Shown here: positions 9,695-17,769 of the stretch, in pieces
Layout: each line of letters opens with the position of its first letter
Numbering within the stretch: position 1 is the stretch's first letter
Source: Candidatus Polarisedimenticolia bacterium
GTDB lineage: Bacteria > Acidobacteriota > Polarisedimenticolia > Gp22-AA2
Direction of reading: 5' to 3'
NCBI GenBank assembly: GCA_036001465.1
Contig: DASYUH010000067.1
Span: forward strand, 1-56,793
Length of the DNA stretch: 56,793 nucleotides
The notes under the pieces: model-generated
The model's database searches: none
The model's input: the letters and a program-made list of their open reading frames with translations, nothing else
What the model was told of the DNA's origin: nothing
Translations under genes and position numbers: made by a program

Positions 9695-11194
9695 CTAGAA
9701 CCGGGCTTCGATGGGACGGAAAGGGTCCAACTGACCCTCGGTGGGCTCCGCTCAGCAGAACCAGGGCTCGGTCAGGCGCGGGGGGCGCCCTTTGTCGTGG
9801 ACGATCGGCGAGCGGGCCTGGATAGGGCGATCCCCGGCGCGCGAGACGATGCGGTCAAAGGTCAGGCGCGGGTCCTCGCCGTCGATCGCCGCCTCCTCGA
9901 CGAGGCGGCTCAGCTCCCGGTGCAGGCGGTCCATGCCCGGGTCGGGGTGGGACCACTCGTAGGTGAACCTCCCGGGATCGAGCGCTCCCAGGTGCGGCCG
10001 CATCGCGGGGTGGCCGATGAGCAGCGATCCCGGGGGCAGGAGCAAACGAATGACGAGCTGCACCGGATCGAGGTGGTCGATGAGGTCGTGCCGCTCGATG
10101 AACGCCAGGAGGTCGCGATACTCGCGCAAGCCGGTCCAGGGATTGAACGGCACGAGGGACGGGCGGAGCGCGATGCCGGCGCCGCGCGTCAGGCCGATCG
10201 CCGCCTCGACGTCGGCACGCGTGTGTCCCTTGTCGAGGATGGCGAGGACATGGTCGTCGATCGACTCGACCGCCGAGACGACGAACAGGCAGCCGAGGCG
10301 CGCCATCTCCGGAAGCAGGTCGCGGTGCTTGAGGAGGTGCGAGATCTTGGCGGTGAAGTCGAAGGTCAGCCCGGGGAACTCGGCCCGCGCCGACCGGAGG
10401 ATCGCGAGCGAGTGACCGGGCCCATTGAGGAAATCGGGGTCGCCGAAGGTGATGTGCGTGGCGCCGGCCGCGACCTGGTTGCGGATGTCGGCCAGGACCA
10501 CGTCGCGCGGCACCACGAGGAAGCGGCCTCCGTAGACCGGCGGGATCGGGCAGTGGCGGCAGAGATGCAGGCAGCCGCGGCTCGCCTCGGTCTGGCCGGC
10601 GAGGCGCGTCCCGCCCTCGTGCTCGAGGCGGGCGTAGCGGTCGAGCGGCGGCAGGGAAGCGCGCCGCGGCACCACGAAGGGGATCCGCCGCCACGGCACG
10701 GCGGGGGCAGGCGGGCCGGCGATGTCCTCCAGGGTGCCCACCCCCTCCAGGTCCAGACCCGTCCCGCCGCGGTCGAGATCGTGCGCCAGCCGCAGGAGCG
10801 GGTATTCGCATTCCGGCCCGATGATGAAATCGGCGCCGCGCGCGAGCAGGGATGCGGCATTGAGCCTGGCGTACAGGCCGTACAGGGCGATGCGGCAGGC
10901 GGGGTTGATCGATCGAATCCGCTCGACCGCCTTCACTCCGAGCCGCAGCGCGGTGTGCATCGGGACGGCCACCGCGGCGAGCCGGGCACGGCGGACCGAC
11001 TGCGGATCGAGCCTCTCCACCGCCAGGTCGAGAGCGGCGGGGGAGAACCCGGCCTCCTCGAGCGCGGCCAGGGGGGACGCCAGGGACAGCGGTTGGCGCC
11101 CCAGCTCGTACGTCGAGATCAGAAGGATCGCCCCCGGCGCGCGCAGGGTCGATCTACTTGGCCGGCTGGTAGTAGGGGTTGGAGCCGCCCGCAT
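9695..11194 (-). CDS. CUAEP-tail radical SAM selenoprotein with N-terminal B12-binding-like domain (UGA 9752-9754 read as Sec)
   Basis: 499 aa if the in-frame TGA at 9752-9754 is read as selenocysteine 481; 480 aa if it is a stop. Residues 22-150 form a cobalamin-binding-type Rossmann domain (ILLISTYELG, ADFIIGPECEYPLL); the radical SAM cluster motif is C208-x3-C212-x2-C215 in ASRGCLHLCRHC. The C-terminus reads PWFC-UGA-AEP, that is Cys-Sec-Ala-Glu-Pro, then 15 more residues to a TAG at 9695-9697. This tail matches the family I know as CUAEP/CCAEP-tail radical SAM (seleno)proteins, whose reaction is not established. A hairpin fitting the bacterial SECIS pattern follows the UGA. The ATG lies inside the upstream NifU-like gene (41-base overlap), so translation is coupled. 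Confidence 0.88.
9717..9750 (-). promoter_or_regulatory. bSECIS-like hairpin directly after the UGA codon
   Basis: On the minus strand GAGGGTC (9739-9733) pairs with GACCCTT (9727-9721, one G-U pair) around the five-base loop AGTTG; below it CGGA (9750-9747) pairs with TCCG (9720-9717), leaving a 7-base bulge on the 5' side. The apical loop starts 20 bases after the UGA and has G at its second position followed by U, as in the known bacterial SECIS pattern. The usual bulged U is not obvious. It lies inside the translated tail of the radical SAM gene. Confidence 0.65.
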
Positions 11195-11444
11195 GGTCGG
11201 TCTGGTCGATGACTCCGGCGAGCTGGGGGATCTCCTCCTTCAGCGTGGCCTCGATCCCCTGCTTCAGGGTCACGTTGACCATGCCGCATCCCTGGCAGCC
11301 CCCCCCGAGCTTGAGGTAGGCGACGTTCTCCTTGACGTCCAGGAGCTCGACGTATCCGCCGTGGGAGGCGACCGCCGGATTGATCATCTCGTCCAGGATC
11401 TTCTGGATCCGCGTCTTGACTTCGTCTTCACCCAGGGTGTCCAT
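11154..11444 (-). CDS. NifU-like (NfuA C-terminal type) Fe-S cluster scaffold protein
   Basis: 96 aa, a single NifU C-terminal domain: helix LDEMINPAVASHGGYVELLDV and the cluster-binding CxxC in GGGCQGCGM (C50, C53). Such proteins assemble or carry a [4Fe-4S] cluster for delivery to apo-enzymes. The ATG at 11444 has AGGAG 7 bases upstream, deciding the start over a longer frame. Its 3' end overlaps the radical SAM selenoprotein gene, which suggests dedicated cluster supply to that enzyme, although general housekeeping use is also possible. Confidence 0.9.
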   Translation of the reverse strand: MDTLGEDEVKTRIQKILDEMINPAVASHGGYVELLDVKENVAYLKLGGGCQGCGMVNVTLKQGIEATLKEEIPQLAGVIDQTDHAGGSNPYYQPAK

Positions 11445-11475
11445 ATGCAGCTCCTGTCGGCGGTATGATGGGACC

Positions 11476-11481
11476 ATTATA
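11476..11481 (-). promoter_or_regulatory. Candidate -10 box for the NifU-like/radical SAM operon
   Basis: A perfect TATAAT on the minus strand lies 31 bases before the ATG of the NifU-like gene, in the 63-base gap to the divergent glutathione S-transferase gene. No good -35 hexamer is visible at the right spacing. Confidence 0.4.
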
Positions 11482-11507
11482 GGGCCGTTTCAACAGGAGA
11501 AGCCGCC

Positions 11508-12131
11508 ATGCTCACACTTTACCGCGTCGAGATGTCCACGAACGTCGAGAGGGTCGCCCTCGCCCTGGCGCACAAGGGGCTCAAGGTGAAGTCGGTCGTC
11601 ATGCCGTTCGGGGACCGGACGGAAGTGCGCCAGGTCAGCGGCCAGGACCTGGTGCCGGTCCTGGTGGACGACGGCAAGGTCGTCGTCGATTCGATGGAGA
11701 TCGTCCGCTACCTGGAGGACAAGTTCGCCGACACGCCGCCCCTGTACCCGAAGGACCCCGCCCGCCGGGCCGAATGCATGGTGTTCATCGACTGGTTCAA
11801 CCGGGTCTGGAAGCGGCCCCCCAACGACATGGAGGCCGAGCTGACCAAGCCGGAGGGGCAGCGCGACCTCAAGCGGGTCGAGAGGCTCGGCCGGGCCATG
11901 CAGGGCTACCTCGACCTGTTCGAGCAGATGCTCACCGGGCGCGATTACCTGCTGGGAGAGTTCTCGGCCGCCGACGTCGCCGCCTTCCCGTTCGTCAGGT
12001 ACGCGACCATTCAGGACCCGAACGACCCGCACCTGTTCCACAAGATCCTGGTGGACTACCAGAAGCCGGGGAAGGACCACCCGCGCGTCGTCGACTGGAT
12101 CGCCCGGATGGATCGCCGCCCGCGCGCCTGA
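11508..12131 (+). CDS. Glutathione S-transferase family protein
   Basis: 207 aa. The N-terminal thioredoxin-fold domain (LTLYRVEMSTNVERVALALAHKG, QDLVPVLVDDGKVVVDSMEIVRYLED) shows the cis-Pro and the Asp-Ser-like glutathione-binding pair; the C-terminal helical domain runs from about residue 85 (WFNRVWKRPPNDMEAEL, FSAADVAAFPFVRY). It is a soluble cytosolic enzyme of unassigned class, with a Ser/Thr-type rather than clear Tyr or Cys active site. AGGAG lies 7 bases before the ATG. It is divergent from the NifU-like gene. Confidence 0.88.
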   Translation: MLTLYRVEMSTNVERVALALAHKGLKVKSVVMPFGDRTEVRQVSGQDLVPVLVDDGKVVVDSMEIVRYLEDKFADTPPLYPKDPARRAECMVFIDWFNRVWKRPPNDMEAELTKPEGQRDLKRVERLGRAMQGYLDLFEQMLTGRDYLLGEFSAADVAAFPFVRYATIQDPNDPHLFHKILVDYQKPGKDHPRVVDWIARMDRRPRA

Positions 12132-12234
12132 ACCCGCGGGAGCGGCTGCGTGGATCAACCCCCGGTCGCGGGGCAATCTACCTTAGAATGACCGCCGCTC
12201 CCGGAGGCGGTGCCCCGGACGGGCGGAGGACCCG

Positions 12235-12852
12235 ATGAATCGTGTTTTCTGGGGTGCGGCCGTGGCGGTCGTGCTCCTCGGGATCGCTGCGATCCTGCTG
12301 CTGCCGGACGAACTGCCCAAGCCCCGCCCGGACGAACCGTGGGGTGCGGCACGGCCCCCGGGCGGGACGGGATCCCCGCCGTCCGCCGGCGGCGAGGGCC
12401 CGATGGCCCTTCCCGGCGCCGCCCCGGGAACGGGATCGGCGGCGGCGATTCCCGCCATCCTCGTCGTCGAGCAGGTGTCGCCGATCGTCGGGTCCGACGG
12501 CAGCCTGGCCGAGTCCCTCGGCATCGAAACCGCCAGGGGGGCCTTCACGCCGGTCCTGCCGCAGGGGACGCGGGCGCCGGTGATGCGCTTCGTGACCTTC
12601 AAGACCAGCGCCGACAATCAGAGGGAGATCAGGCTCCACATCCTGCGCGGCCTGACGGAGCGGGTCGCCCAGAACCATGACCTCGGGTGGGTGCGAATCC
12701 CCGGACTTCCCCCCGGGCCGAAGGGGACGGTCCAGGTCACCGTGGGGTTCCGGATCGCCGACGGCGCCGTCGTCCTGGGCGCCTCCGATCCGACCACCGG
12801 CCGCGGCTACACCATCGAGACGTCCGAGGCGCCGCCGGGGTTCCCGCGCTGA
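12235..12852 (+). CDS. Membrane-anchored isolated DnaK/Hsp70 substrate-binding beta domain
   Basis: 205 aa. Residues 5-23 are one membrane segment, 24-90 a Pro/Gly/Ala-rich linker, and 94-195 align along their whole length with the beta-sandwich substrate-binding domain of DnaK: LGIETARGAFTPVLPQGTRAP matches LGIET-G-x6-IAKNTTIP, ADNQREIRLHILRGLTERVAQNHDLG matches EDNQ-x5-HVLQGER-x3-DNKSLG, and IADGAVVLGASDPTTGR matches DADGIL-x2-SAKDK-x-SGK. There is no ATPase domain and no alpha-helical lid. Topology predicts the domain outside the cytoplasm. Function is inferred only: binding of unfolded or extended peptides without an ATP cycle. The stop overlaps the start of the exonuclease gene. Confidence 0.75.
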   Translation: MNRVFWGAAVAVVLLGIAAILLLPDELPKPRPDEPWGAARPPGGTGSPPSAGGEGPMALPGAAPGTGSAAAIPAILVVEQVSPIVGSDGSLAESLGIETARGAFTPVLPQGTRAPVMRFVTFKTSADNQREIRLHILRGLTERVAQNHDLGWVRIPGLPPGPKGTVQVTVGFRIADGAVVLGASDPTTGRGYTIETSEAPPGFPR

Positions 12853-13439
12853 TGCCGGACACCGTCTTCTTCAGCGTCGACGTGGAGGCGTCGGGGCCGG
12901 TGCCGGGGCTCTACAACCTGGTGTCGATCGGCGCCGTCCCGGTGGCCGAAGCCGGCGGGGCCTGGAAGCCGGCGGACGATCGCTTCTACGTCGAGCTCAA
13001 GCCGATCGGCGGCCGGTTCGACAAGGAGGCGATGGCGGTGCACGGCATTCCGCGCGACAGGCTCGAGGCCGCCGGGATCCCGGCCGACGAGGCGATGCGC
13101 CGGCTGACCGGGTTCGTCGAGGAGAGCGTCCGGCGCGCCACGGCGCGCGCCGTCTTCGTCGGGCATAACGTCGGCTTCGACTGGTCCTACATCAGCTATT
13201 ACTACGCCCTCTTCGGCCGCCCGAACCCGTTCGGCTACAAGTCGCTCGACATCAAGTCGCTGGCGATGGGGCGCCTCGGGATCGGCTGGTTCGACACGGG
13301 CAAGGAGAACCTCGAGATCCTCCTGCCCTCGGTGCCGCGCCTGGACACGGCGCTGGTCCACAGGGCGGACTACGACGCCCTCTACCAGGCGCACCTGCTC
13401 TGCGCTCTGCTCAACATGGACCCCGTTACTCGACGATGA
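12852..13439 (+). CDS. DEDDh-family 3'-5' exonuclease
   Basis: 195 aa, one RNase T/DnaQ-like exonuclease domain. The metal-binding residues are visible: D10 and E12 in FFSVDVEASG (Exo I), GHNVGFDWSYI (Exo II) and HRADYDA (Exo III, His five before Asp). It removes 3'-terminal nucleotides from DNA or RNA; the substrate cannot be decided. The first residues and the long Exo II-Exo III spacing resemble small stand-alone exonucleases rather than DNA polymerase III epsilon. The ATG at 12852 shares bases with the upstream stop (TGATG). Its 3' end overlaps the convergent secreted-protein gene by 14 bases. Confidence 0.85.
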   Translation: MPDTVFFSVDVEASGPVPGLYNLVSIGAVPVAEAGGAWKPADDRFYVELKPIGGRFDKEAMAVHGIPRDRLEAAGIPADEAMRRLTGFVEESVRRATARAVFVGHNVGFDWSYISYYYALFGRPNPFGYKSLDIKSLAMGRLGIGWFDTGKENLEILLPSVPRLDTALVHRADYDALYQAHLLCALLNMDPVTRR

Positions 13440-13851
13440 CGGTCGTCATGCCGGTCGCTATCGCCGAGCCGCCATTCTCGCGGTCGTCATCAAGCTGCGC
13501 GGTCGCCTCCCAGATGCCGGAACAGGTTACGGCCGGCATCGGGTAGGAGATGGCCCATGTCGTGTTCTCCGCAGGACCGAGAACGAGCCTGCTCCTGGCG
13601 ACCTCCGCCTTCTGACCGCAGCTCGACGTACCGGAGACGACGAGAGTCCATCGCGCCTTCTTCGAGGAGCAGTTCCTGACGCGCCCTCCGATGCCGATCG
13701 TCGAGCCGGGGAAGACCGTCGCCGCGTTCGTGACGATGCCGATGCTCAGGATGGCGCACGACGAATCCGTGGACTGTGCCGATGCGGCTCGGTGGTCCGC
13801 GAGAAGCACTGCCAGAGAGAGCAGGCCGACTGCAAGTGTTCGCGCATGCAT
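13426..13851 (-). CDS. Small secreted protein of unknown function
   Basis: 141 aa. A signal peptide (MHARTLAVGLLSLAVLLADHRAASAQ) is followed by a compact, apparently beta-sandwich domain with five cysteines (SSCAILSI, VRNCSSKKARW, TSSCGQKAEV, PAVTCSGIWEAT). I do not recognise the family; the pattern of alternating hydrophobics and final WEATAQLDDD recalls Ig-like or DUF-type extracellular domains. GGAGG lies 7 bases before the ATG at 13851, which decides against the longer frame. Confidence 0.65.
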   Translation of the reverse strand: MHARTLAVGLLSLAVLLADHRAASAQSTDSSCAILSIGIVTNAATVFPGSTIGIGGRVRNCSSKKARWTLVVSGTSSCGQKAEVARSRLVLGPAENTTWAISYPMPAVTCSGIWEATAQLDDDRENGGSAIATGMTTVIVE

Positions 13852-14043
13852 GTCCGCACCTCCCTTGAGGGAGGTTCGGTGCAAACGCCCTGCCAGCGAG
13901 CACTTGGGCCGAATTCGACGCCATTCTCGTGGCTTGAACTTGTGTCATTGACCGCGAATCAGGTCACCCATTCCGTTCTCGTAATGTCTCGCGGGCGTGA
14001 CTTCGCCCGGCGTCGGGCCGCCGGGACGGGATAGAATGCACCG

Positions 14044-14763
14044 GTGCAAGCGCTGCCGAACGCCGGAGAGTTCGTCGTCTGGTTCGTCGTGTTTCTCTTC
14101 ACGCTGACGGTGCACGAGACCTGCCACGCGCTCGTCGCCTGGCTGGGAGGCGACAGCACCGCCTACCACGGCGGCCAGGTGTCCCTGAACCCCTGGCCGC
14201 ACATCAGGCGGGAGCCGGTCGGCACGATCGTCGTGCCGCTGCTGACGTTTTTCACGTCCGGCTGGATGATGGGCTGGGCCTCGACCCCGTTCGACCCCGG
14301 CTGGGGGAGCCGCCACCCGAAACGCCTGGCGGCCATGTCGGCGGCCGGGCCGGCGGGGAACCTGCTCATCGCGACACTGTCGTTCGCGGCCCTCAGGATG
14401 CTCCTGGCGCGCGGCGTGTTCGTTGCGCCGCAGAGGATCAACTTCAGCCGGCTGGTGGAGCCCGCGGCCGGCACGCCGGAGGGCTCGATCCTGCACGCGG
14501 TGGCGCTGCTCCTCTCGGTGGCGCTGAACCTGAACGTGCTCCTCTTTCTGTTCAACCTGCTGCCTCTGCCCCCTCTCGATGGAGGGGGCATCGTGCAGGG
14601 CCTCATGCCGGGAACGTTCGGCGGTCTCATCGAGTCCCTGAGACGGAACCCGGTGATATCGCTGGTCGGCCTGATGATCGCCTGGCAGGTGTTCGACGTC
14701 GTCTACCAACCCGCCTTCGGTATTCTGCTGCGACTCCTGCACCCGGACGTCGCCTACAGCTAG
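14044..14763 (+). CDS. Site-2 protease family (M50) membrane metalloprotease
   Basis: 239 aa with four to six membrane segments. The zinc site is formed by HETCH (His24-Glu25-His28) in the first helix and Asp of LPLPPLDGG near residue 180. It belongs to the short rhomboid-unrelated M50 group that cleaves membrane-embedded substrates; no PDZ or CBS domain is present. Start is GTG at 14044, with no strong ribosome binding site. The M14 peptidase gene starts 16 bases after its stop, so the two are probably co-transcribed. Confidence 0.87.
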   Translation: MQALPNAGEFVVWFVVFLFTLTVHETCHALVAWLGGDSTAYHGGQVSLNPWPHIRREPVGTIVVPLLTFFTSGWMMGWASTPFDPGWGSRHPKRLAAMSAAGPAGNLLIATLSFAALRMLLARGVFVAPQRINFSRLVEPAAGTPEGSILHAVALLLSVALNLNVLLFLFNLLPLPPLDGGGIVQGLMPGTFGGLIESLRRNPVISLVGLMIAWQVFDVVYQPAFGILLRLLHPDVAYS

Positions 14764-14779
14764 GACTCCAGGAGCCGCC

Positions 14780-16687
14780 ATGAACGACGCTCGGCCACTC
14801 TGTGATCGAATCCGGGAGGGTGTCGCCCGCACCGCCACGATCCTGTCGGTCCTCCTGTTCCTGTCGTTCGCCGCGGCCCGTCCGGCGGCCCCGGCCGCCG
14901 CGGCGCCGTCCCGGCCCGCCACGGACTGGCGGACGCCGGCCGAGGCGGCCGGCTTCAGGACGACTCCGCGTTACGCCGAGACGCTGGACTACGCCCGCCG
15001 GCTGGCCGCCGCCGCGCCGCGGCAGGTGCGCCTCGAGACCTTCGGCAAGACGGGAGAGGGGCGGGACCTGGTCGCGATCGTCGCCTCGAAGGACGGCGTA
15101 TTCGATCCGGCGGCGCTGCACCGGGCCGGCCGGCCGATCGTCCTGGTGCAGAACGCCATCCACGCCGGCGAGATGGACGGCAAGGACGCCTCGCTGGCCC
15201 TCCTCCGCGACATGGTCGTGACGAAGGAGAAGGCCGCCCTTCTCGACCGGGTCGTCCCGGTCGTGATCCTGATCTACAACGCGGACGGCCACGAGCGCTT
15301 CTCCGCCCACAACCGGATCAACCAGAACGGGCCCGAGGAGACCGGCTGGCGGACGCAGGCGCGCAATCTGAACCTGAACCGGGACTACATGAAGGCCGAG
15401 GCGCCCGAAACGCGCGCTTTCCTGAAGCTGTGGAACCGGTGGCTCCCCGATCTGTTCGTCGACACGCACGTGACCGACGGCGCCGACTACCAGTACGACA
15501 CGACGTACGGGATCGACACCGGGCCGGATATTGTCCCCGCGATCGCCGAGTGGCAGCGAGATTCCCTGGCCCCCTACGTCGAGGCCTCGGTCGGCGCCGC
15601 GGGGCAGGTCATCGGCCCGTTCATCAACCTGAAGGACGAGACCGATCCGGCGCAGGGGCTGAAGGCCGGACAGGACCTGCCGCGCTTCTCGACCGGATAC
15701 ATCAATCTGCAGAACCGCCCGGCGGTCCTCCTCGAGACCCACATGTTGAAGGACTACAGGACGCGCGTGCGCGGGACGTACGAGTTCCTGCGCGCCCTCC
15801 TCGAGATCGCGAACCGCGACGCGGCCCGCCTCACCGGCATGGGCCGGTCGGCCGATGCGGAGGCCATCGCGGCGGGGACGCGCTACGACCCCGACGCGCG
15901 CATCCCCCTGCGCCTCGAGCCGGACGGGACGACGACGCCCTTCCTGTATCGCGGCCACCGGTCGCGCGTGTCGCAAAGCACGATCTCGGGCGCCCGGCGG
16001 ATCGAGTATTCGGAGGAGCCGATCGAGATCACCGTGGCGCGCGAGTCGTCGCTCAAGGTGACCCTGTCGGTCGCGCCGCCGCGCGCCTACATCGTCCCTG
16101 CGCCGTGGACGGCGGTGATCGGGACGCTCGCGGCGCACGGACTTCGCGTGCGCGAGACCACCCGCCCCTGGGAGGGGGAGGTCGAGACGTACCGCTGCGA
16201 GGCGCCGGTCTGGCACTCGCGCCCCTTCGAAGGACGCCAGGTGCTCTTCCCGCCCGGGGAGGGGGGCGGGCGCTCGGGCGCCACGCCCGGAACCTGCGTC
16301 CCGGTCCGCGCGCGTCTCTCGTTTCCGGCGGGATCTGCGGTCGTTCCCCTGGACCAGCGCGCGGCGCGGGTCGCCATCCATCTGCTGGAGCCGCAGGCCC
16401 CCGACTCGTGTCTCGCGTGGGGCATGTTCAACGCCGTCTTCGAGCGCAAGGAGTACGCCGAGCCGTACGTGATGGAAACGCTGGCCCGCGACATGCTAGC
16501 CAAAGACCCGGCCTTGAGAGGGGAGTTCGAGCGGCGGCTCACGGAGGACAAGGAGTTCGCCGCCAGCCCCGAGGCGCGTCTCGATTTCTTCTACCGGCGC
16601 TCGCCGTGGTGGGACGACCGGATCGGCCTCTACCCGATCGGGAGGCTCCTGTCACTTGACGGGATCCCGATCACGAAGGAGCGGTAG
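14780..16687 (+). CDS. Secreted M14-family zinc carboxypeptidase-like protein
   Basis: 635 aa. Signal peptide (hydrophobic residues 18-42). The M14 catalytic domain occupies about residues 55-345: zinc ligands His128 and Glu131 (IHAGEMDGKD) and His230 (VDTHVTDG), with the likely general base Glu319 (VLLETHML). The C-terminal half (about 370-635) is a family-specific extension. Proteins of this layout are exported peptidases acting on peptides or cell-wall peptides; the substrate is unknown. CAGGAG lies 8 bases before the ATG. The cysteine dioxygenase gene follows after 10 bases. Confidence 0.88.
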   Translation: MNDARPLCDRIREGVARTATILSVLLFLSFAAARPAAPAAAAPSRPATDWRTPAEAAGFRTTPRYAETLDYARRLAAAAPRQVRLETFGKTGEGRDLVAIVASKDGVFDPAALHRAGRPIVLVQNAIHAGEMDGKDASLALLRDMVVTKEKAALLDRVVPVVILIYNADGHERFSAHNRINQNGPEETGWRTQARNLNLNRDYMKAEAPETRAFLKLWNRWLPDLFVDTHVTDGADYQYDTTYGIDTGPDIVPAIAEWQRDSLAPYVEASVGAAGQVIGPFINLKDETDPAQGLKAGQDLPRFSTGYINLQNRPAVLLETHMLKDYRTRVRGTYEFLRALLEIANRDAARLTGMGRSADAEAIAAGTRYDPDARIPLRLEPDGTTTPFLYRGHRSRVSQSTISGARRIEYSEEPIEITVARESSLKVTLSVAPPRAYIVPAPWTAVIGTLAAHGLRVRETTRPWEGEVETYRCEAPVWHSRPFEGRQVLFPPGEGGGRSGATPGTCVPVRARLSFPAGSAVVPLDQRAARVAIHLLEPQAPDSCLAWGMFNAVFERKEYAEPYVMETLARDMLAKDPALRGEFERRLTEDKEFAASPEARLDFFYRRSPWWDDRIGLYPIGRLLSLDGIPITKER

Positions 16688-16697
16688 AATACTGTCC

Positions 16698-17318
16698 ATG
16701 GCGCCACGGCCCGAGGCGGTGACGACGCGCACGATCCAGGATCTTGTCCGGGGGCTCTGCGGTATCCCGGCCCCCTCGTTCACCCGCGACGGGGTCCTGG
16801 ACGAGATCGGCCGGACCGTCCTCGATCCGGCTTCCCTCCGGCCGTTCCTCTACTTCCGGCGCAGCCATTACACCCGGAACCTCATCCACCGCAACGATCT
16901 GTTCGAAGTGGTCGCCATCGGCTGGGAGCCCGGCCAGGTGTCCGCCATCCACAATCACCGCGGACAGGAATGCTGGATGGGAGTGCCGATCGGCCGGCTG
17001 GAGGTGCGCAACTACAGGCTGATCAGGAAGAATCCCGAGGCGCGCACCTGCCTCATCGAGCCGTCGGTCCGCTACGCCATGGATCCCCGTCACCCCGCCG
17101 CCGTGGACCCGAACGAGCCGATCCACTCCGTGCACAACCTGGAGGAGTTCGGCTCGCGCGCCGTGTCCGTGCACGTCTACTCCCGCCCGTTCGATTCCTG
17201 CGAGATCTACCAGCCGGAGAAGGGGTGCTACTACGACGTGCCGCTGGGATACACCAGTCGATTCGGCGTTCTCTGTCCAGGCGAGGGGGCCGAACTGGCC
17301 TTGACCATCGCCTCCTAG
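16698..17318 (+). CDS. Cysteine dioxygenase type I
   Basis: 206 aa cupin. It oxidises L-cysteine to cysteine sulfinate using a mononuclear Fe(II). The 3-His site is visible: His85 and His87 (IHNHRGQEC) and His143 (PIHSVHN); Arg60 (HYTRN) fits the substrate carboxylate binder, and HVYSRPFDSC is the family signature. Cys92 and Tyr161 stand at the positions of the Cys-Tyr cross-link of mammalian CDO, where most bacterial enzymes are known to have Gly instead of Cys. ATG at 16698; a TTG at 16656 would place 14 extra residues inside the previous gene. Confidence 0.9.
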   Translation: MAPRPEAVTTRTIQDLVRGLCGIPAPSFTRDGVLDEIGRTVLDPASLRPFLYFRRSHYTRNLIHRNDLFEVVAIGWEPGQVSAIHNHRGQECWMGVPIGRLEVRNYRLIRKNPEARTCLIEPSVRYAMDPRHPAAVDPNEPIHSVHNLEEFGSRAVSVHVYSRPFDSCEIYQPEKGCYYDVPLGYTSRFGVLCPGEGAELALTIAS

Positions 17319-17382
17319 CCCGTTCCGTCCTACAACATCCCCACGGGCATGAATCCCGGGACACGCCGGGGAATCCATGATT

Positions 17383-17403
17383 TCCCTGAGGGCTTTTCAG
17401 GGA
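17383..17403 (+). other. Inverted repeat downstream of cysteine dioxygenase
   Basis: TCCCTGA (17383-17389) and TCAGGGA (17397-17403) form a 7-bp stem with a GGGCTTT loop, 65 bases after the dioxygenase stop. No U-tract follows, so it is a weak terminator candidate or a protein-binding palindrome. Confidence 0.4.
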
Positions 17404-17739
17404 TTCACTCATTGATGGAGTGCCCGTGCGGTCGTAGAGAGTTCACCCGATGTAACCGCGGCGTTGCCTCCCGGAAGGTCGGGGAATTGAAGGGGGCGAA
17501 GCTCGCGTGAGGGGGCATTCCACAGGCCGAAAACAGAGTCTCACCTATTTCATGCCTTGACTAGAATGAGGGTGGAACCGTCACTTTCCTGGCGAATCGG
17601 TTCGTTTCTGAAATCGCCATGACATAATGATTTATCCGCGCCCGTAGCGGACTCTTCTGGCGACCGTTTCAAGGTGTGGTTTAGCGCAACCGAATCAATC
17701 AAATACGGCAACCGGAATACCCAGTGGAGCAAGTAAACC

Positions 17740-17769
17740 TTGACCCACCACAGAATCATCGTATATAAA
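17740..17769 (+). promoter_or_regulatory. Sigma70-type promoter of the exopolysaccharide operon
   Basis: TTGACC (17740-17745) is followed after 16 bases by TATATA (17762-17767), or after 18 bases by TATAAA (17764-17769). This is the best promoter match in the window and lies in the AT-rich gap pointing at the exporter gene. Transcription would begin near 17775, leaving a leader of about 170 bases. Confidence 0.65.

Noticed and set aside
9752-9754. The UGA as an ordinary stop codon with the AEP match by chance
   Set aside because: The exact five-residue CUAEP match at the end of the right protein family, an open frame beyond it and a SECIS-like hairpin at the right distance together make chance unlikely.
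9797-11212. Long + strand frame opposite the radical SAM gene
   Set aside because: No recognisable motif and composition typical of an antisense shadow; the minus-strand product has the CxxxCxxC cluster motif and a conserved tail.
17550-17759. 69-codon minus-strand frame in the leader region
   Set aside because: No ribosome binding site, no coding bias, no recognised motif, and it covers the likely promoter region of the polysaccharide operon.
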